Assembly: GCA_036345935.2 (NCBI GenBank)
Contig: JADWOT020000592.1
Coordinates: 47,535-111,534, forward strand
Direction: 5' to 3'
DNA: 64,000 bases
Source of the DNA: Taenia hydatigena
Lineage: Eukaryota; Platyhelminthes; Cestoda; Cyclophyllidea; Taeniidae
A model generated the notes under the pieces. The model saw only the letters and a list, made by a program, of their open reading frames with translations, was not told where the DNA came from and searched no databases. The position numbers were made by a program, and so were the translations under genes. This document shows positions 13,162 to 22,937 of the stretch, piece after piece. Numbering within the stretch: the first letter of the stretch is position 1; every line of letters begins with the position of its first letter.

Positions 13162-16100
13162 GTTGATTTCAATGCAATTTGTGATTTTCATGTAATTTTA
13201 ATACCTGCACTTCAAAGATCTTGCATATATTCGCTGTGTATAAGTGCTTTGAACGTTGGAACACAAAGGTCGTTCCTTAGTGCATCTCTGTAGCCCATTC
13301 ATTCGCCAACCAAAGTTAAGAAATACTCTTCTTACCAAATGTTAAAATAGCTTGAATGTTTTCCATGTCCCTCACCCGCTATTTGTTAATGCTTTGCATG
13401 TGGCATTTGACATGGGTTGCGACGCCAATTCATTTTTGATACCATAAATTAGACATAATTTCTCGGTCACTGTAAGTGCATACGGTAAACAGCTGTACCA
13501 CCACCACCACTTAATATAAGCGGTCTTGCGAGTAACCCTTTACAATTGCCTTTTCCGTTACCCAAATTATGCCTCAATGGATTTAGTATGAATGCAAAAG
13601 AAATGGGAAATGATTCTTGACGATGGGATGCTGTTGAAGTACGAGCGCATGCCACCACTTCTCCAAATGCCATGCTGCAGACGTGATGAATGCCACGTTT
13701 CTGCTTTCTACCACTAAATGGAATAGGGTGTCAAACTTTAAAAGGACAAAACCAGAGCTCATTCATCCCTCCATGTGGTCTTAAAGGGTTGTGAGAAAAA
13801 AATTTGTGTAAAAGCAAAGCGATAAAGCTCGCAGTTAAATTTGCTGTTATTGCAATACACGGATCTATATCATATGAGGCATTTTAAAATCATTTTATGA
13901 ACTATCCACCTTTGATTATTTTCAATTACGTTTGTTCGGATCATCTTACGAAACGCCCTTGGGTTGGTACTATCTAGCTGAAGCACCAGATTAATGAGCT
14001 ATTTTCAAAAGGCAGAGAAAAAAATAATTTTGCATAATATGCACGATATACTTTGGTGCATACACTTCCAAACATGCGTTCTCGAAATTCTAGAAAACCG
14101 CGTTTAATTCCACTGGATTCAGCGTATTGCTGGGGCCTCCTTTAGATAGCGACTGTAATTTGGTGAATGAGTGGATCAGACTCGGAGACCCAAAAGAAAC
14201 GCCACAGGTTCAACTCTACCAGATTTCCTATTACTGCCGAATATTGAGCTTTTCCGCTTCCTTTATCAACCGTTTTGCTGACAATAGTCGCCATTCATCC
14301 GATCCACCTATTGCTGCCGTCTCTGTAGTAGTTCAACGCAAGATCATTCTGCAAGGTATTCTTGTCTATCTTCTTAACAAGGGCTGGAAACGCATTGCTC
14401 TCTTCTACGACATGCGCACCAACAACCTTGATATTCCTGAGACGTGGGGTTCAATTCCCTTATTTCTTCATCTCTCTCGAAAAAGGCAAAACGTCCCTAT
14501 TCTACTGACTAGCGTGGGCATTAGATCAGCGACTAACTTTTCAAGTTTTTTGAAGCCATTAGAAGATCACATAGACGGTAAGCAATTGTTATTTGATATT
14601 TAGAAGAGATATTGGGTAGTTCGATCAACGAATTTTTCTTTTCAGTCGCGGTGATACTGGCGAGAACACACATGGCAATAGAACTCGTGATTAGCATTCA
14701 GAACTTGACAAAAATTAAACAAGGAAGGATAGCACTTATTCATGTGGATCCAAAAGATATTCTTACTTATGATGTTTTGCGTGATTGGAGATGGCATTTG
14801 TCGAAAATTGGACCCACATTGGCTGCTGGTCATTCACTCATCATTTTAACCGCACTGCCCAAGGGAACAGCATACGATGAGGACTCAATTACATACAAGG
14901 AGGTAATTCATAAAATTTTGCCTGCAGTTTTAACCTGGTTTGTATAGAAACTATAGTCGCACATTCCTTTAACAAATGTGATTTAAGTTCAGGTTATTTT
15001 TTAAATTTTTGCTGTGGTCTTTATTGCTGGCTAATCTCAATTTTCAACTGCATTAGCAAAATAGATAACTCATTTGTCTGGTTCCTATTGTTACGACTTC
15101 CTTAATAGCAAAATTTTATCCGTAAACTTTTACTTACGCTTGTTAAAACGCGCCTTGAAGGCAATGACACCACTGATAAGTAAAGATTAAATCAAAAGGC
15201 GTGTAAATCCTATCAAAATCAATGGCTATGTCTTATAATTTTCAGTTTTACTGATCTGATGTATGAGTATTCACAAATGGCACCTTCTGCGGTAGCATTT
15301 TACTGCTCCTAATGTTGCAATGGTACACTTAGACCTAAATGTGGTTTTCATGGTTCCGGGCGAGAGAAGTTGTAAAAATTTTGAAGATTAGATATCACTG
15401 ATTTGTTTACTTTTGTGCACGATCCTTAAGCACAAAAATACAAATCTAAGTGCACTGATTGTTGAATTTCTCTTTTCGCAGCGAATAAATCTACAAATAG
15501 CCAGTGGCGCAGCATTAGCAATGCGAATGGTTCAGATTCACCTACAAGAGGGCAATGGTGGTATTAACTCCTTCGATAATCTCTTTCAACCGCTACGCAC
15601 TAACTCACTCATCCATGTGCCCACGCTACCCAACATCACTTTTTGCTATCAAATTCAAGATGACAATGTCTCGCAAGGCATCTTTGACTTTTATCTCTTC
15701 TCTCTGAAGCCCAACGTTACTGAGGCGACTAACATTGAGTTTCAACAAGGAAATTCCAGAGGTGTTTTTAATCTCATTGATGTCATTCATTATCCTCCGG
15801 TAATGCCTCAGGGAAAGAGTGAAATGAATTGGCCAGGAGACGGAAAGGGACCTCAGCGCACACACTGCCTAATCGCGCCCTGTGATCTTGGTATGTGATA
15901 ATTGTAAATCTACCCCGATGTTATTTTCTTCCATCTTTTCTCTTTCAGAATCGGTAAAAGCTATTCTCCTCATAAATTCATTTGGATTTCTCTGCGCTAT
16001 TTTCTTATACTTGGGTGCTGCGTTTATCTACTGGTAAACCAAATTGTGCATATTTGTTACTGCAGTCAAATTAGGCGAATCATCAGCAAGAGGAAACGCT

Positions 16101-19100
16101 TCAACTCACTCAAACTTATCTTCCAAGGAAGCGATTTTGCATTCAGTGATAATGATGGAGGACTAGTGGCTGAAAGATGCAATGACGTGAGGATGTTTTC
16201 ATAAATATAAATGAAAAAATGACTTTAACTTCACAGTATTGTACTTGAAATTTTTCGACTTTATAGCCTCTCCCAAGTATACAGTCAAAAGTGCAAGTGG
16301 TACCAACTTTGGATGCAAGCTCTTTTTGCCATGCACTTGTGTCTACCGTTCGAGTTCAGAGTGCAGAGTCGCGTCTAAGTGAGGGAGCTTTGCGACGCAT
16401 AAAAAGGAAAAGGGTTGCAAGGTTAAATGTACGTTTTGTTATTATATGCAGAGGGTGACTGGTTTTAAGCCATAATTTTACGGTTTAATGCGATCATTAT
16501 TTAACAGTTTATTAAAAGAGGCACGCATATAACAGAATTTGCGCTTGGTTCTTGATGCAACAAGAGCACTTGGGGTAAATTGCGATTCCAGCAAAGAGTC
16601 GGGGAGACGCTGCAGCCGAGTAAGCAGTCAACCATGTTGACGTCGTCCTGTTTAAAATTTGGTCCCCTGTTTATTTCTATAATTCACTGCAGTATTTAGG
16701 CACTTTGATGCTTAATCTGGTTTCCTTCCTTCTCTAAATTATTCACTTAAAAGAAGAACCATGATTGTTCGACCATCTTCAGGCAACAAACGAAACCACT
16801 TGCCTCCAATTATTAGAGCAAGGCAGAACCTTTCCACTTCTCTCTAAGATAAACAGTCGGGTGAATTTGGTTCCAATAGGCACTATAATATACGATGAGA
16901 GAGAGGAGTGGAGAATTGCAATACTAGCCGCCATGCGCATTGAATTTTAAATGGTGGCACGTTTCAGGCGTGTCTTCCAATTCCAATCACCAGGCAGAGC
17001 TTTGCTCTGACTGTTGGTTGGCATCTAGCAAGTGAACTCTCGATTTTGCAAACTACTTCTTATTCACACCCACAATCACGTACAAGACAGTAAGAATATT
17101 CTTGTGCATGTAAGAGCTTAGCAGTGCAAAGCGAGTGGTGAAGATATCTGCCAAGGATGAGCACCAGCATGCTCGTTCGCTTGGCATGGAACCTTTCTCA
17201 TCTTATCTTAGTAACCAAGTCTTCTCAATCTTTATAGCAAAAAAGAAGTAAGTGCGGTTTTTACTAAGGGTCTGTTTTGGGCGCTTGCAGTTGCTTAACA
17301 TGCGACATGTGGCATGAGAGGTGACGCATGGTCTCCGTGCTTTTTACTACTCAACTTTTGCTTCCCATTTACGGCGGCTGTGAACCGCTATTGGGCTGTT
17401 TCTGCACCATTCAATGTGTAAGGTCTCACAAGTTGCGCATCATTTGCTACTTTGTTGCCTTTACGCCTGCTTCGTTAATGTTATTAATGACACCAACGCT
17501 CGCAATTAGAAGTTAGGAGTTGATTTTGCCATAAATACAGTAGATTTACCAAGACTACTTGCATCATGGCAGTCTAGCATTATGAAATTACGAATATCTG
17601 TCACAGACATAATAAAAATAGTGAATCTGCCTCTGCTAAAACATATGAAACGGCAAGGCATGAATTTCATTTCTCATGCTTTACTGGTGATTCGCAAAAC
17701 AAATGCCGTTCACATTTTTTTTTAGAAAAAGCACTTGCTTTATTCCTTTTCAAGAGGCTGTTCAATCTGCATGATACAAAAATTTGAGGAACACGACAAT
17801 TCTATAAATGACAGCAATCAGTTTGTCGCTGATGTCACATTCGACCGTGTACAGAAGGGCAACTGCTTGTATCATTCACACACTTAGTATCGGTCCAAAC
17901 CACCGCAGTAAATGCCTACTATAAGATGGCAGGCGTATCACCAAATAATTGTGCTCTTACTGTCTACAGGCATTGCTTTAATATCCCCATACCGTATCGT
18001 TTAAAGATATACTCTGGTCATTTTGGCAATCCTTTTGATTGCTTGCATTCTAGGGCGTGAAAGTCTACATGAAGGAATTGCGCCTATCGCACATCCTACT
18101 GCGCTCACAGATGATTGAGTACCTTGCAGGGCTGCGCGAATTAAGACATGAAAACGTCAACACTTTTATGGGATGCTGCATGACTACAGACTCCTTCAGT
18201 CTCCTCTTTGAGTACTGCCATTGGGGTTGCCTCCAGGTGATTACACAACTATTTGTTTTTTAAGACGAGTCCATTTATGCCACCGTTTTCTTTTGTAACT
18301 TGTCTTAGACTTGTGTGGCACTGGTAATATCTGTAATTTGCTGACGAGTTTTGGCAGGCTGTAGCACGAAGTGCGGGGGGATTATCTTTAGCTACATTTA
18401 CAGCATTTGCACCAGCCTTGATCTTATAGCGACAGATTATTAGTACAGAAAATAACTCTCCAGGAGTTGTAGTAAGTAAGACACAAAAAAGATTAACTTA
18501 ACGGGCTTGAATTTCAAACATTTTTTGGATTTCTTGGCGCCCGCTTGTGTTATCACTTTCCGAAGGCGCGCATGACTCTTGCATGCCTTCTCTGATGCAT
18601 AATGGTGAAAAAACTTCGCTTTTTGTTTTGCACTACATGTGCCCATGCAATTTTCCGAAGTTGGTTCCACCAATAATAACATGTACCAATTTGAGGAAGG
18701 AAGAAGCATTCGAGTCACCTCTGCACCCACCTCAAATGTGCGTCTTCAAACAAGTCGCCTTTCCGATGGACAACGCAAGGCACTAACGTAATACTTTGCG
18801 ATTCAAGAATGAGAATGAAGCTTATTCCTTAGCTACTAATTGTCGTGACTTTTTCTCACAAGGTTGCTTGCTCCGTCCTGTACTAAATAGGTTGTCCTTG
18901 TCACAGTATCCTCCAATCGTCATAGATAAACGCGGAATGCCTTGCCCTATCACTAGGGATGCAAAATGCAACCACAAGTGACGCAGCATTGAATCCGCAG
19001 GTAAAATGCCTACGCATTTGTAACTCCGGAACCATGTTTCTCTTTACCCACGCATCGGAGCAGTTATAGCCGCAAATTTATTCATGTACAGCAGCCACAT

Positions 19101-22100
19101 TTTGCAGTGATGTATTACACAAAGCCTACGCTCCACACTACATGTGGAAGTTGCTTCCCTTTCTTTCTTAATGTGAATGCTTGTGACACAGGGGATTCCT
19201 TTTAAGAAGTGATTACACCCTTCAACTTTGCACAAGAGCATTATAGTGACTAAATTTCGACTACATTTCCATGTGTAGGATGTTATCAACAACAAAAGCA
19301 TTACATCCGACTGGGATTTCAAACTTTCTCTCATGAATGACTTAGTTCAGGTAAGTAGAAGCCACTACTCATCATTCAAGCAAATCTCTTACCTGTGCAT
19401 GGAAATATTTTTAACCGACTATTATATAGGGAATGGAATACCTCCACAGCTCAAGTCTTAAAGTCCACGGAAGGCTAAAATCGACGAATTGCGTCGTAAG
19501 TTGCCGATGGGCCTTAAAAATCACCGATTTTGGCATCCCAAAAATCTACAACCTAACAGGCTGTTGTCCTTTAATCAAACTCAAAGGTTGGTTTTATTCA
19601 GCATCTTTTCCAATTACTTCTGGTCTCTAGAAAAATTATGGACCTCACCTGAACTGCTGCGCGACAAGACAGCGGATCTGCTAGGAACCAAGCCGGGTGA
19701 TGTCTATGCATTCGCTATAATAATGCACGAGGTCTTTTACCAGACAAAACCATACGGACCCGGAAATCTTTCTGCGGAAGAAATTCTTGAACGCGTTGAG
19801 GCTAAAGAAAATCCTCCTTTTCGTCCACGGGTAAATATGCCCTGTCTCTAAAAATACCGCCATGCTGACTTGGTAATGTTGTGCGGTTAGGATAAACTGA
19901 GTCAATTACAGCCCTCACACGAAGTGACCAGGTGCAATTAGTAGCCCAACATTTTTGTGTCACGTTTAGGAGAGTAAAAGTGAAATCTGTCTCAAGCCTC
20001 TGTAAAAATGGGCATGAACACTAAAGAATTCATGGAATAAACTTATCGAGCCCGATATCTGAAATCAAGTGAGACTGGTAAAGCATAAAAGCTCTGCGAT
20101 GACGTCATAGAGGTCCATTTGCGAAAGCCTTTATTTTTTTCCTCTTTATTTAGCTTCTAGAAACAGGCATTCCACCGGCTTATAAGGACATTCTTGCACG
20201 AGCATGGTCGGAAAACCCTAATTTAAGACCAACGTTTAGGGAGCTTAATGAAGAGATTCAACAAATGGCCAAGGAAAAGTAGGCTTGCGGATTTCTTAAC
20301 ATTTCTTGATTCCACAAGAAAAACAAATATCGTAGAGCATATGTTCAAAATGATGGAGGAATACTCGTGTCGGCTGGAAGAAGAGGTGAAAGCGCGAACG
20401 GAGGAATTGGAAATAGAGAAGAGGAAGAATGACCGTCTCATTCAGCGTATGCTGCCTCCGTGAGTCACCTGCCAACTCGGATTACTACTAAACAGATCAA
20501 AGAACGTTTAACTTTTATCTCAAAACTTTCGACTTGTAGCTTTAGCTGTTGCTAGCCTATATTTCCATGTTCCGAGTGGAAAGTAGGTCTCACATTATAA
20601 TTGCAGGGTTGTTGCGGAAGCATTGAAGGCAGGTGTTGCGGTCGCACCTGAAAACTACGATGAGGTGTCAATCTATATTAGCGATATTGTTGGGTTCACA
20701 ACCATTTCTGCAATGTCTACGCCACTGCAAGTTGTTGATCTTCTGAACGACTTGTACACATTGTTTGATAAAACGATTGCTAAATACGATGTCTACAAGG
20801 TACGTTTAATAAAAGACTCTTGGGTGTACTTTTAGATAGAAAGTTTGATCCTATTTTAATGTTTTGGATACGGATTCTTTACGTTTGGTAACTAAAATGG
20901 ATCACCCTTTTTTTATTCGCTGCACTGGCAACCTAATTGCCAAAAAAATATAACAGTACTGTTTTCCAATTCCGTCCATAATCGCTAAGACGGGAGAAAA
21001 TTGGTTTTGTTCGCTCGTTTAACTTGTACTGATTGGATAGCGAACTAATTTATGCACTGCTTTAACCAGTGTGAAGAGCAAATGGCCGATGGATGCAGTG
21101 AAATATCTGTAAAATCAGGTGGAACACGCGATGTGCTGCTCGTTGTTTTGCAGAAGCTCTACATTTTTATCGCTGCATCTGGCTGCTTATCTGTTTTACC
21201 GACGCACCTGTGTCTCACCATAATGCGAAAAACAAGCACATCAGAAGTGCACGCTGAATTTTTATTTGGCTTTTTGCTCTTTGAAGGTTGAAACAATAGG
21301 AGACGCTTACATGGTGGCTTCAGGATTGCCGGTTCGTAATGAACGTCGCCACGCGGGTGAGGTCGCCACGATGGCTCTCGACCTTCTTAGTGTTTGTGGA
21401 ACTTTTACCATTAAGCACCTGCCGGAAGTACCTCTGAGGCTACGCATCGGCCTCCATAGCGGTTAGTTGAATGCGAACTCGAGATAATTCAACTCTATTC
21501 CGGACGTCAAAACCCGGCACTCACGTGATGCACCCTGTGAAGAGGGTACCATGAAGCTCAATGTTCTGTGGTGCAGTCCATATCGTACTACCAACATCCT
21601 GCTGTGCGACAAATCAACCTTCTTTTCTGAAATTAAAATTTGAACTTGACTTCGATTTGTAGCACTCTATCTATTAGAAATGAGCTGATGCGTGTTGGCA
21701 TTGATTGCAATCGTAAATTTCTGCATATTCAGCGTGCACAATGCTTGAATGATATAGTAGTCTACTTGAAGTAACTCCTTTAGCTTTTAAACTGAGCTAA
21801 TAAAATATGCAATCAGCCGTACTATGAAAAACATAGTTTAATTGCTTTCAGGTCCGTGTGTTGCTGGTGTCGTGGGACTTACCATGCCTCGTTATTGCCT
21901 TTTTGGCGATACCGTTAATCAAGCACTTAAAATGGAGTCGTCTGGTGCCGGTTAGTGGGATTCTTTTTATTTTACTTCCCCTTTTGACCATGATCGCAAC
22001 CTAAAATGGTATTGCTTTAGCCTTCAGAATACACATCAGTGAAGGGATTAAGAAAACATTAGATGAAATCGGAGGCTATCATTTTGAATATCGTGGTATA

Positions 22101-22199
22101 ATTGAATTTGAGGGCGGTGTGAAGACGACAAGTTATTGGCTAACTAGTAGTGACAATTTTCGCAAGCCTTTGCCCAAACCAACTCTATTAATAACGTAA
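12847..22199 (+). CDS. Receptor-type (membrane) guanylate cyclase, 18 exons
   Basis: This is a single-pass membrane receptor expected to turn ligand binding into cGMP synthesis. Exons are 12847-13161, 14094-14577, 14646-14902, 15482-15890, 15949-16033, 16066-16186, 16267-16428, 16783-16860, 18054-18236, 19279-19350, 19430-19586, 19631-19830, 20154-20278, 20319-20459, 20607-20799, 21287-21461, 21852-21950 and 22021-22199. All junctions are GT/AG and the phases agree throughout, giving 3435 coding bases (1144 residues plus TAA). Approximate domains are: signal peptide 1-19, ANF-receptor-like ectodomain 20-488, transmembrane helix 492-516, kinase-homology domain 620-875, coiled coil 884-930 and cyclase 931-1128. 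This is the order and near the length of animal natriuretic-peptide-type cyclases. ATG 12847 is preferred over the in-frame ATG at 12742 because a signal peptide follows it directly. The 3' edge of exon 8 is the weakest junction. The family identity is very secure; the ligand is unknown. Confidence 0.93.
13162..14093 (+). other. Intron 1 of the cyclase gene (932 bases)
   Basis: GTTGAT to TCTAG, phase 0. No additional exon was found that would keep phase. The 19-base candidate at 13453-13471 with a GTAAGT donor introduces a stop. Confidence 0.7.
13497..13510 (+). repeat. Short CCA trinucleotide run
   Basis: Four consecutive ACC/CCA units inside the first cyclase intron. Confidence 0.6.
14094..15890 (+). 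CDS. Guanylate cyclase exons 2-4: ligand-binding ectodomain
   Basis: Exons 14094-14577, 14646-14902 and 15482-15890 encode most of the ectodomain. The exon 2 acceptor (TTCTCGAAATTCTAG) joins exon 1 in phase 0 and leads into [11 protein letters not shown], the Gly-Pro-Cys landmark of ANF-receptor domains. A segment [11 protein letters not shown] follows, matching the second-lobe beta strand that usually reads 'W..va..Y'. Exon 4 ends with two close cysteines just before the membrane, as is common in this family. The introns inside this block are 68 and 579 bases. Possible N-glycosylation sequons occur in exons 2, 3 and 4. The ligand cannot be inferred. Confidence 0.85.
15949..16033 (+). CDS. 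Guanylate cyclase exon 5: transmembrane helix
   Basis: The acceptor TCTTTTCTCTTTCAG opens an 85-base exon (entry phase 1, exit phase 2) that encodes [20 protein letters not shown] and a further hydrophobic turn ending in FIY. This is the only strong internal hydrophobic helix of the protein, and basic residues follow it in exon 6 as expected for the cytoplasmic side. Confidence 0.88.
16034..16065 (+). other. 32-base intron directly after the transmembrane exon
   Basis: GTAAAC...TACTGCAG is only 32 bases long. Removing it joins exit phase 2 to the basic juxtamembrane segment [13 protein letters not shown]. If it is retained, the reading frame meets TAA immediately after the membrane helix (TAC TGG TAA). 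Introns in this size class are known from cestodes. Splicing is inferred from phase and homology, not from transcripts. Confidence 0.8.
16066..16428 (+). CDS. Guanylate cyclase exons 6-7: basic juxtamembrane region
   Basis: Exons 16066-16186 and 16267-16428 are separated by an 80-base intron. They encode a strongly basic stop-transfer stretch ([10 protein letters not shown]) and then a Ser/Val-rich linker ending in [12 protein letters not shown]. The phases are 2 in and 0 out. Sequence here is poorly conserved across the family, so exon 7 rests mainly on its good splice sites (acceptor CGACTTTATAG, donor GTACGT) and the open phase-0 frame. Confidence 0.7.
16783..16860 (+). CDS. Guanylate cyclase exon 8: start of kinase-homology domain (3' edge uncertain)
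   Basis: The acceptor GACCATCTTCAG gives a phase-0 exon beginning [10 protein letters not shown] and reading LLSKINSR before the donor CGG/GTGAAT at 16861. This joins in phase to GVKVYMKEL in exon 9, placing the segment at the first strands of the kinase-homology domain. The frame stays open to 16947, so a later non-canonical donor (for example GCAATA at 16918, also phase 0) is possible. The upstream and downstream exons fix the phase but not the exact edge. Confidence 0.5.
16861..18053 (+). other. Long intron between kinase-homology exons 8 and 9
   Basis: About 1.2 kb, ending in TTGCATTCTAG. It contains only short open frames without family resemblance. Its 5' edge shares the uncertainty of exon 8. 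Confidence 0.55.
18054..20278 (+). CDS. Guanylate cyclase exons 9-13: kinase-homology domain
   Basis: Exons are 18054-18236, 19279-19350, 19430-19586, 19631-19830 and 20154-20278. Landmarks are VKVYMKEL (the strand-3 lysine is kept), [36 protein letters not shown] (the catalytic-loop HRD is replaced by HGR, as is usual in receptor cyclases), [30 protein letters not shown] and ENPNLRPTF. The missing catalytic Asp marks a pseudokinase that regulates the cyclase domain rather than phosphorylating substrates. Introns of 1042, 79, 44 (19587-19630) and 323 bases lie inside the block. The 44-base intron is required to keep the frame between IKLK and LWTSPELL. Confidence 0.92.
18237..19278 (+). other. 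Intron between cyclase exons 9 and 10 (1042 bases)
   Basis: GTGATT to CATGTGTAG, phase 0. Open frames on both strands inside it show no recognisable domain. Confidence 0.8.
20319..20459 (+). CDS. Guanylate cyclase exon 14: dimerisation coiled coil
   Basis: A 40-base intron (20279-20318) is removed to continue into [20 protein letters not shown] and a charged heptad-like stretch ending in LIQRMLPP. This is the signalling-helix segment that sets the register of the two cyclase domains in the dimer; the 'mLP' end is a family hallmark. Entry and exit are both phase 2, and the donor is a perfect GTGAGT. Confidence 0.92.
20607..22199 (+). CDS. Guanylate cyclase exons 15-18: class III cyclase catalytic domain
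   Basis: Exons are 20607-20799, 21287-21461, 21852-21950 and 22021-22199. They carry [14 protein letters not shown] (metal Asp956), [18 protein letters not shown] (guanine-contact Glu996 and metal Asp1000), LRIGLHSGP, and [12 protein letters not shown] (guanine-contact Cys1068 and Asn1075). The usual NTASRMES reads NQALKMES, so the conserved Arg is Lys1079. Near the end, the usual KGKG before the YWL motif reads EGGV. Specificity is therefore clearly guanylate, but two groups thought to stabilise the triphosphate and transition state are altered. TAA at 22197-22199 follows a tail of about 18 residues after YWL, close to the end of many family members. Confidence 0.93.
20800..21851 (+). other. 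Introns flanking cyclase exon 16
   Basis: 20800-21286 (487 bases, GTACGT to TTTGAAG) and 21462-21851 (390 bases, GTTAGT to GCTTTCAG) surround the exon with VETIGDAY. Nothing else is seen in them. Confidence 0.85.
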
Positions 22200-22201
22200 G
22201 T
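22196..22201 (+). other. Perfect splice donor overlapping the stop codon
   Basis: GTAAGT spans the predicted stop (AC/GTAAGT, with TAA at 22197-22199). If used, it would remove the stop and require further 3' exons. A candidate 15-base microexon with strong flanking sites lies at 22696-22710. Without transcripts either ending is possible; the stop is preferred because the catalytic domain is complete. Confidence 0.35.
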
Positions 22202-22931
22202 ATTTTCAGTCGTTAATTCACTGCAATACTTATGCTAATGAACTTGGTAAATTTGGTATGGACAGATTTAGTCGAACGTCTTGTTAGTTCATTGTGCGAC
22301 TTTCGTTACTTAATGTAATGAAGGTGGTTGGAAATCCAATCATCTAATTGCATTAAACTTGTGAACTATATTGCCATGCATTTGGTATGAACTGTGTAGA
22401 AAAATAATTCTTTTGGACTTGGAGTTATTGTGGGTCCGTTTGACTAGATCGAGGTGGAGCAAACAGATTTAATATGTCTGCAATGTCTTACAAACAGGTT
22501 GGACTTGATATGCTTTTTGAGGTCAAAAGTGGTTATTATGAATGGGTTGAATGGGTTCCAAGTGCATTCGGAGGTTAACTGACTTTACGATAATCCCCTT
22601 TCATTCGTGTCTTATTGCAACAGTTTTACGGGCACACGAATCCCGCATTTATCTACCGTGAACGTTCAGCTTGGTTTTCTTTATTTATTGTGCAGTGGAG
22701 AAACCCATGGGTGAGTCGCGCTGTATGTCGTCAATTGCTTTACCATGTCCGTCTTTGCAATAATCTCTCTGATGTGGTGGCCGTTTCGTGAACACTGTTC
22801 GAAATTCAAAATTGTACTTACAAGTATATTTGGGAAAAAAATTTGTTCAGAAGTTTGTGCAGATTAAAGCACTAATCTTATTGGATTACATCGGCTAATT
22901 GAATGCGAACATACCAAGAGAGGCTAGTTTA

Positions 22932-22937
22932 AATAAA
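22932..22937 (+). terminator. Possible polyadenylation signal
   Basis: AATAAA occurs about 730 bases after the cyclase stop codon. It is the first exact hexamer I noticed downstream. The distance is long for a compact 3' UTR and the motif is common by chance, so the assignment is weak. Confidence 0.2.

Noticed and set aside
13453..13471. 19-base microexon with GTAAGT donor in cyclase intron 1
   Set aside because: In the phase left by exon 1 it reads a stop, and direct joining of exons 1 and 2 is already in phase.
13467..13673. Possible further zinc-finger repeat copy in cyclase intron 1
   Set aside because: Only a short CAATTGCC-type block resembles 60.03 kb, too little to claim homology.
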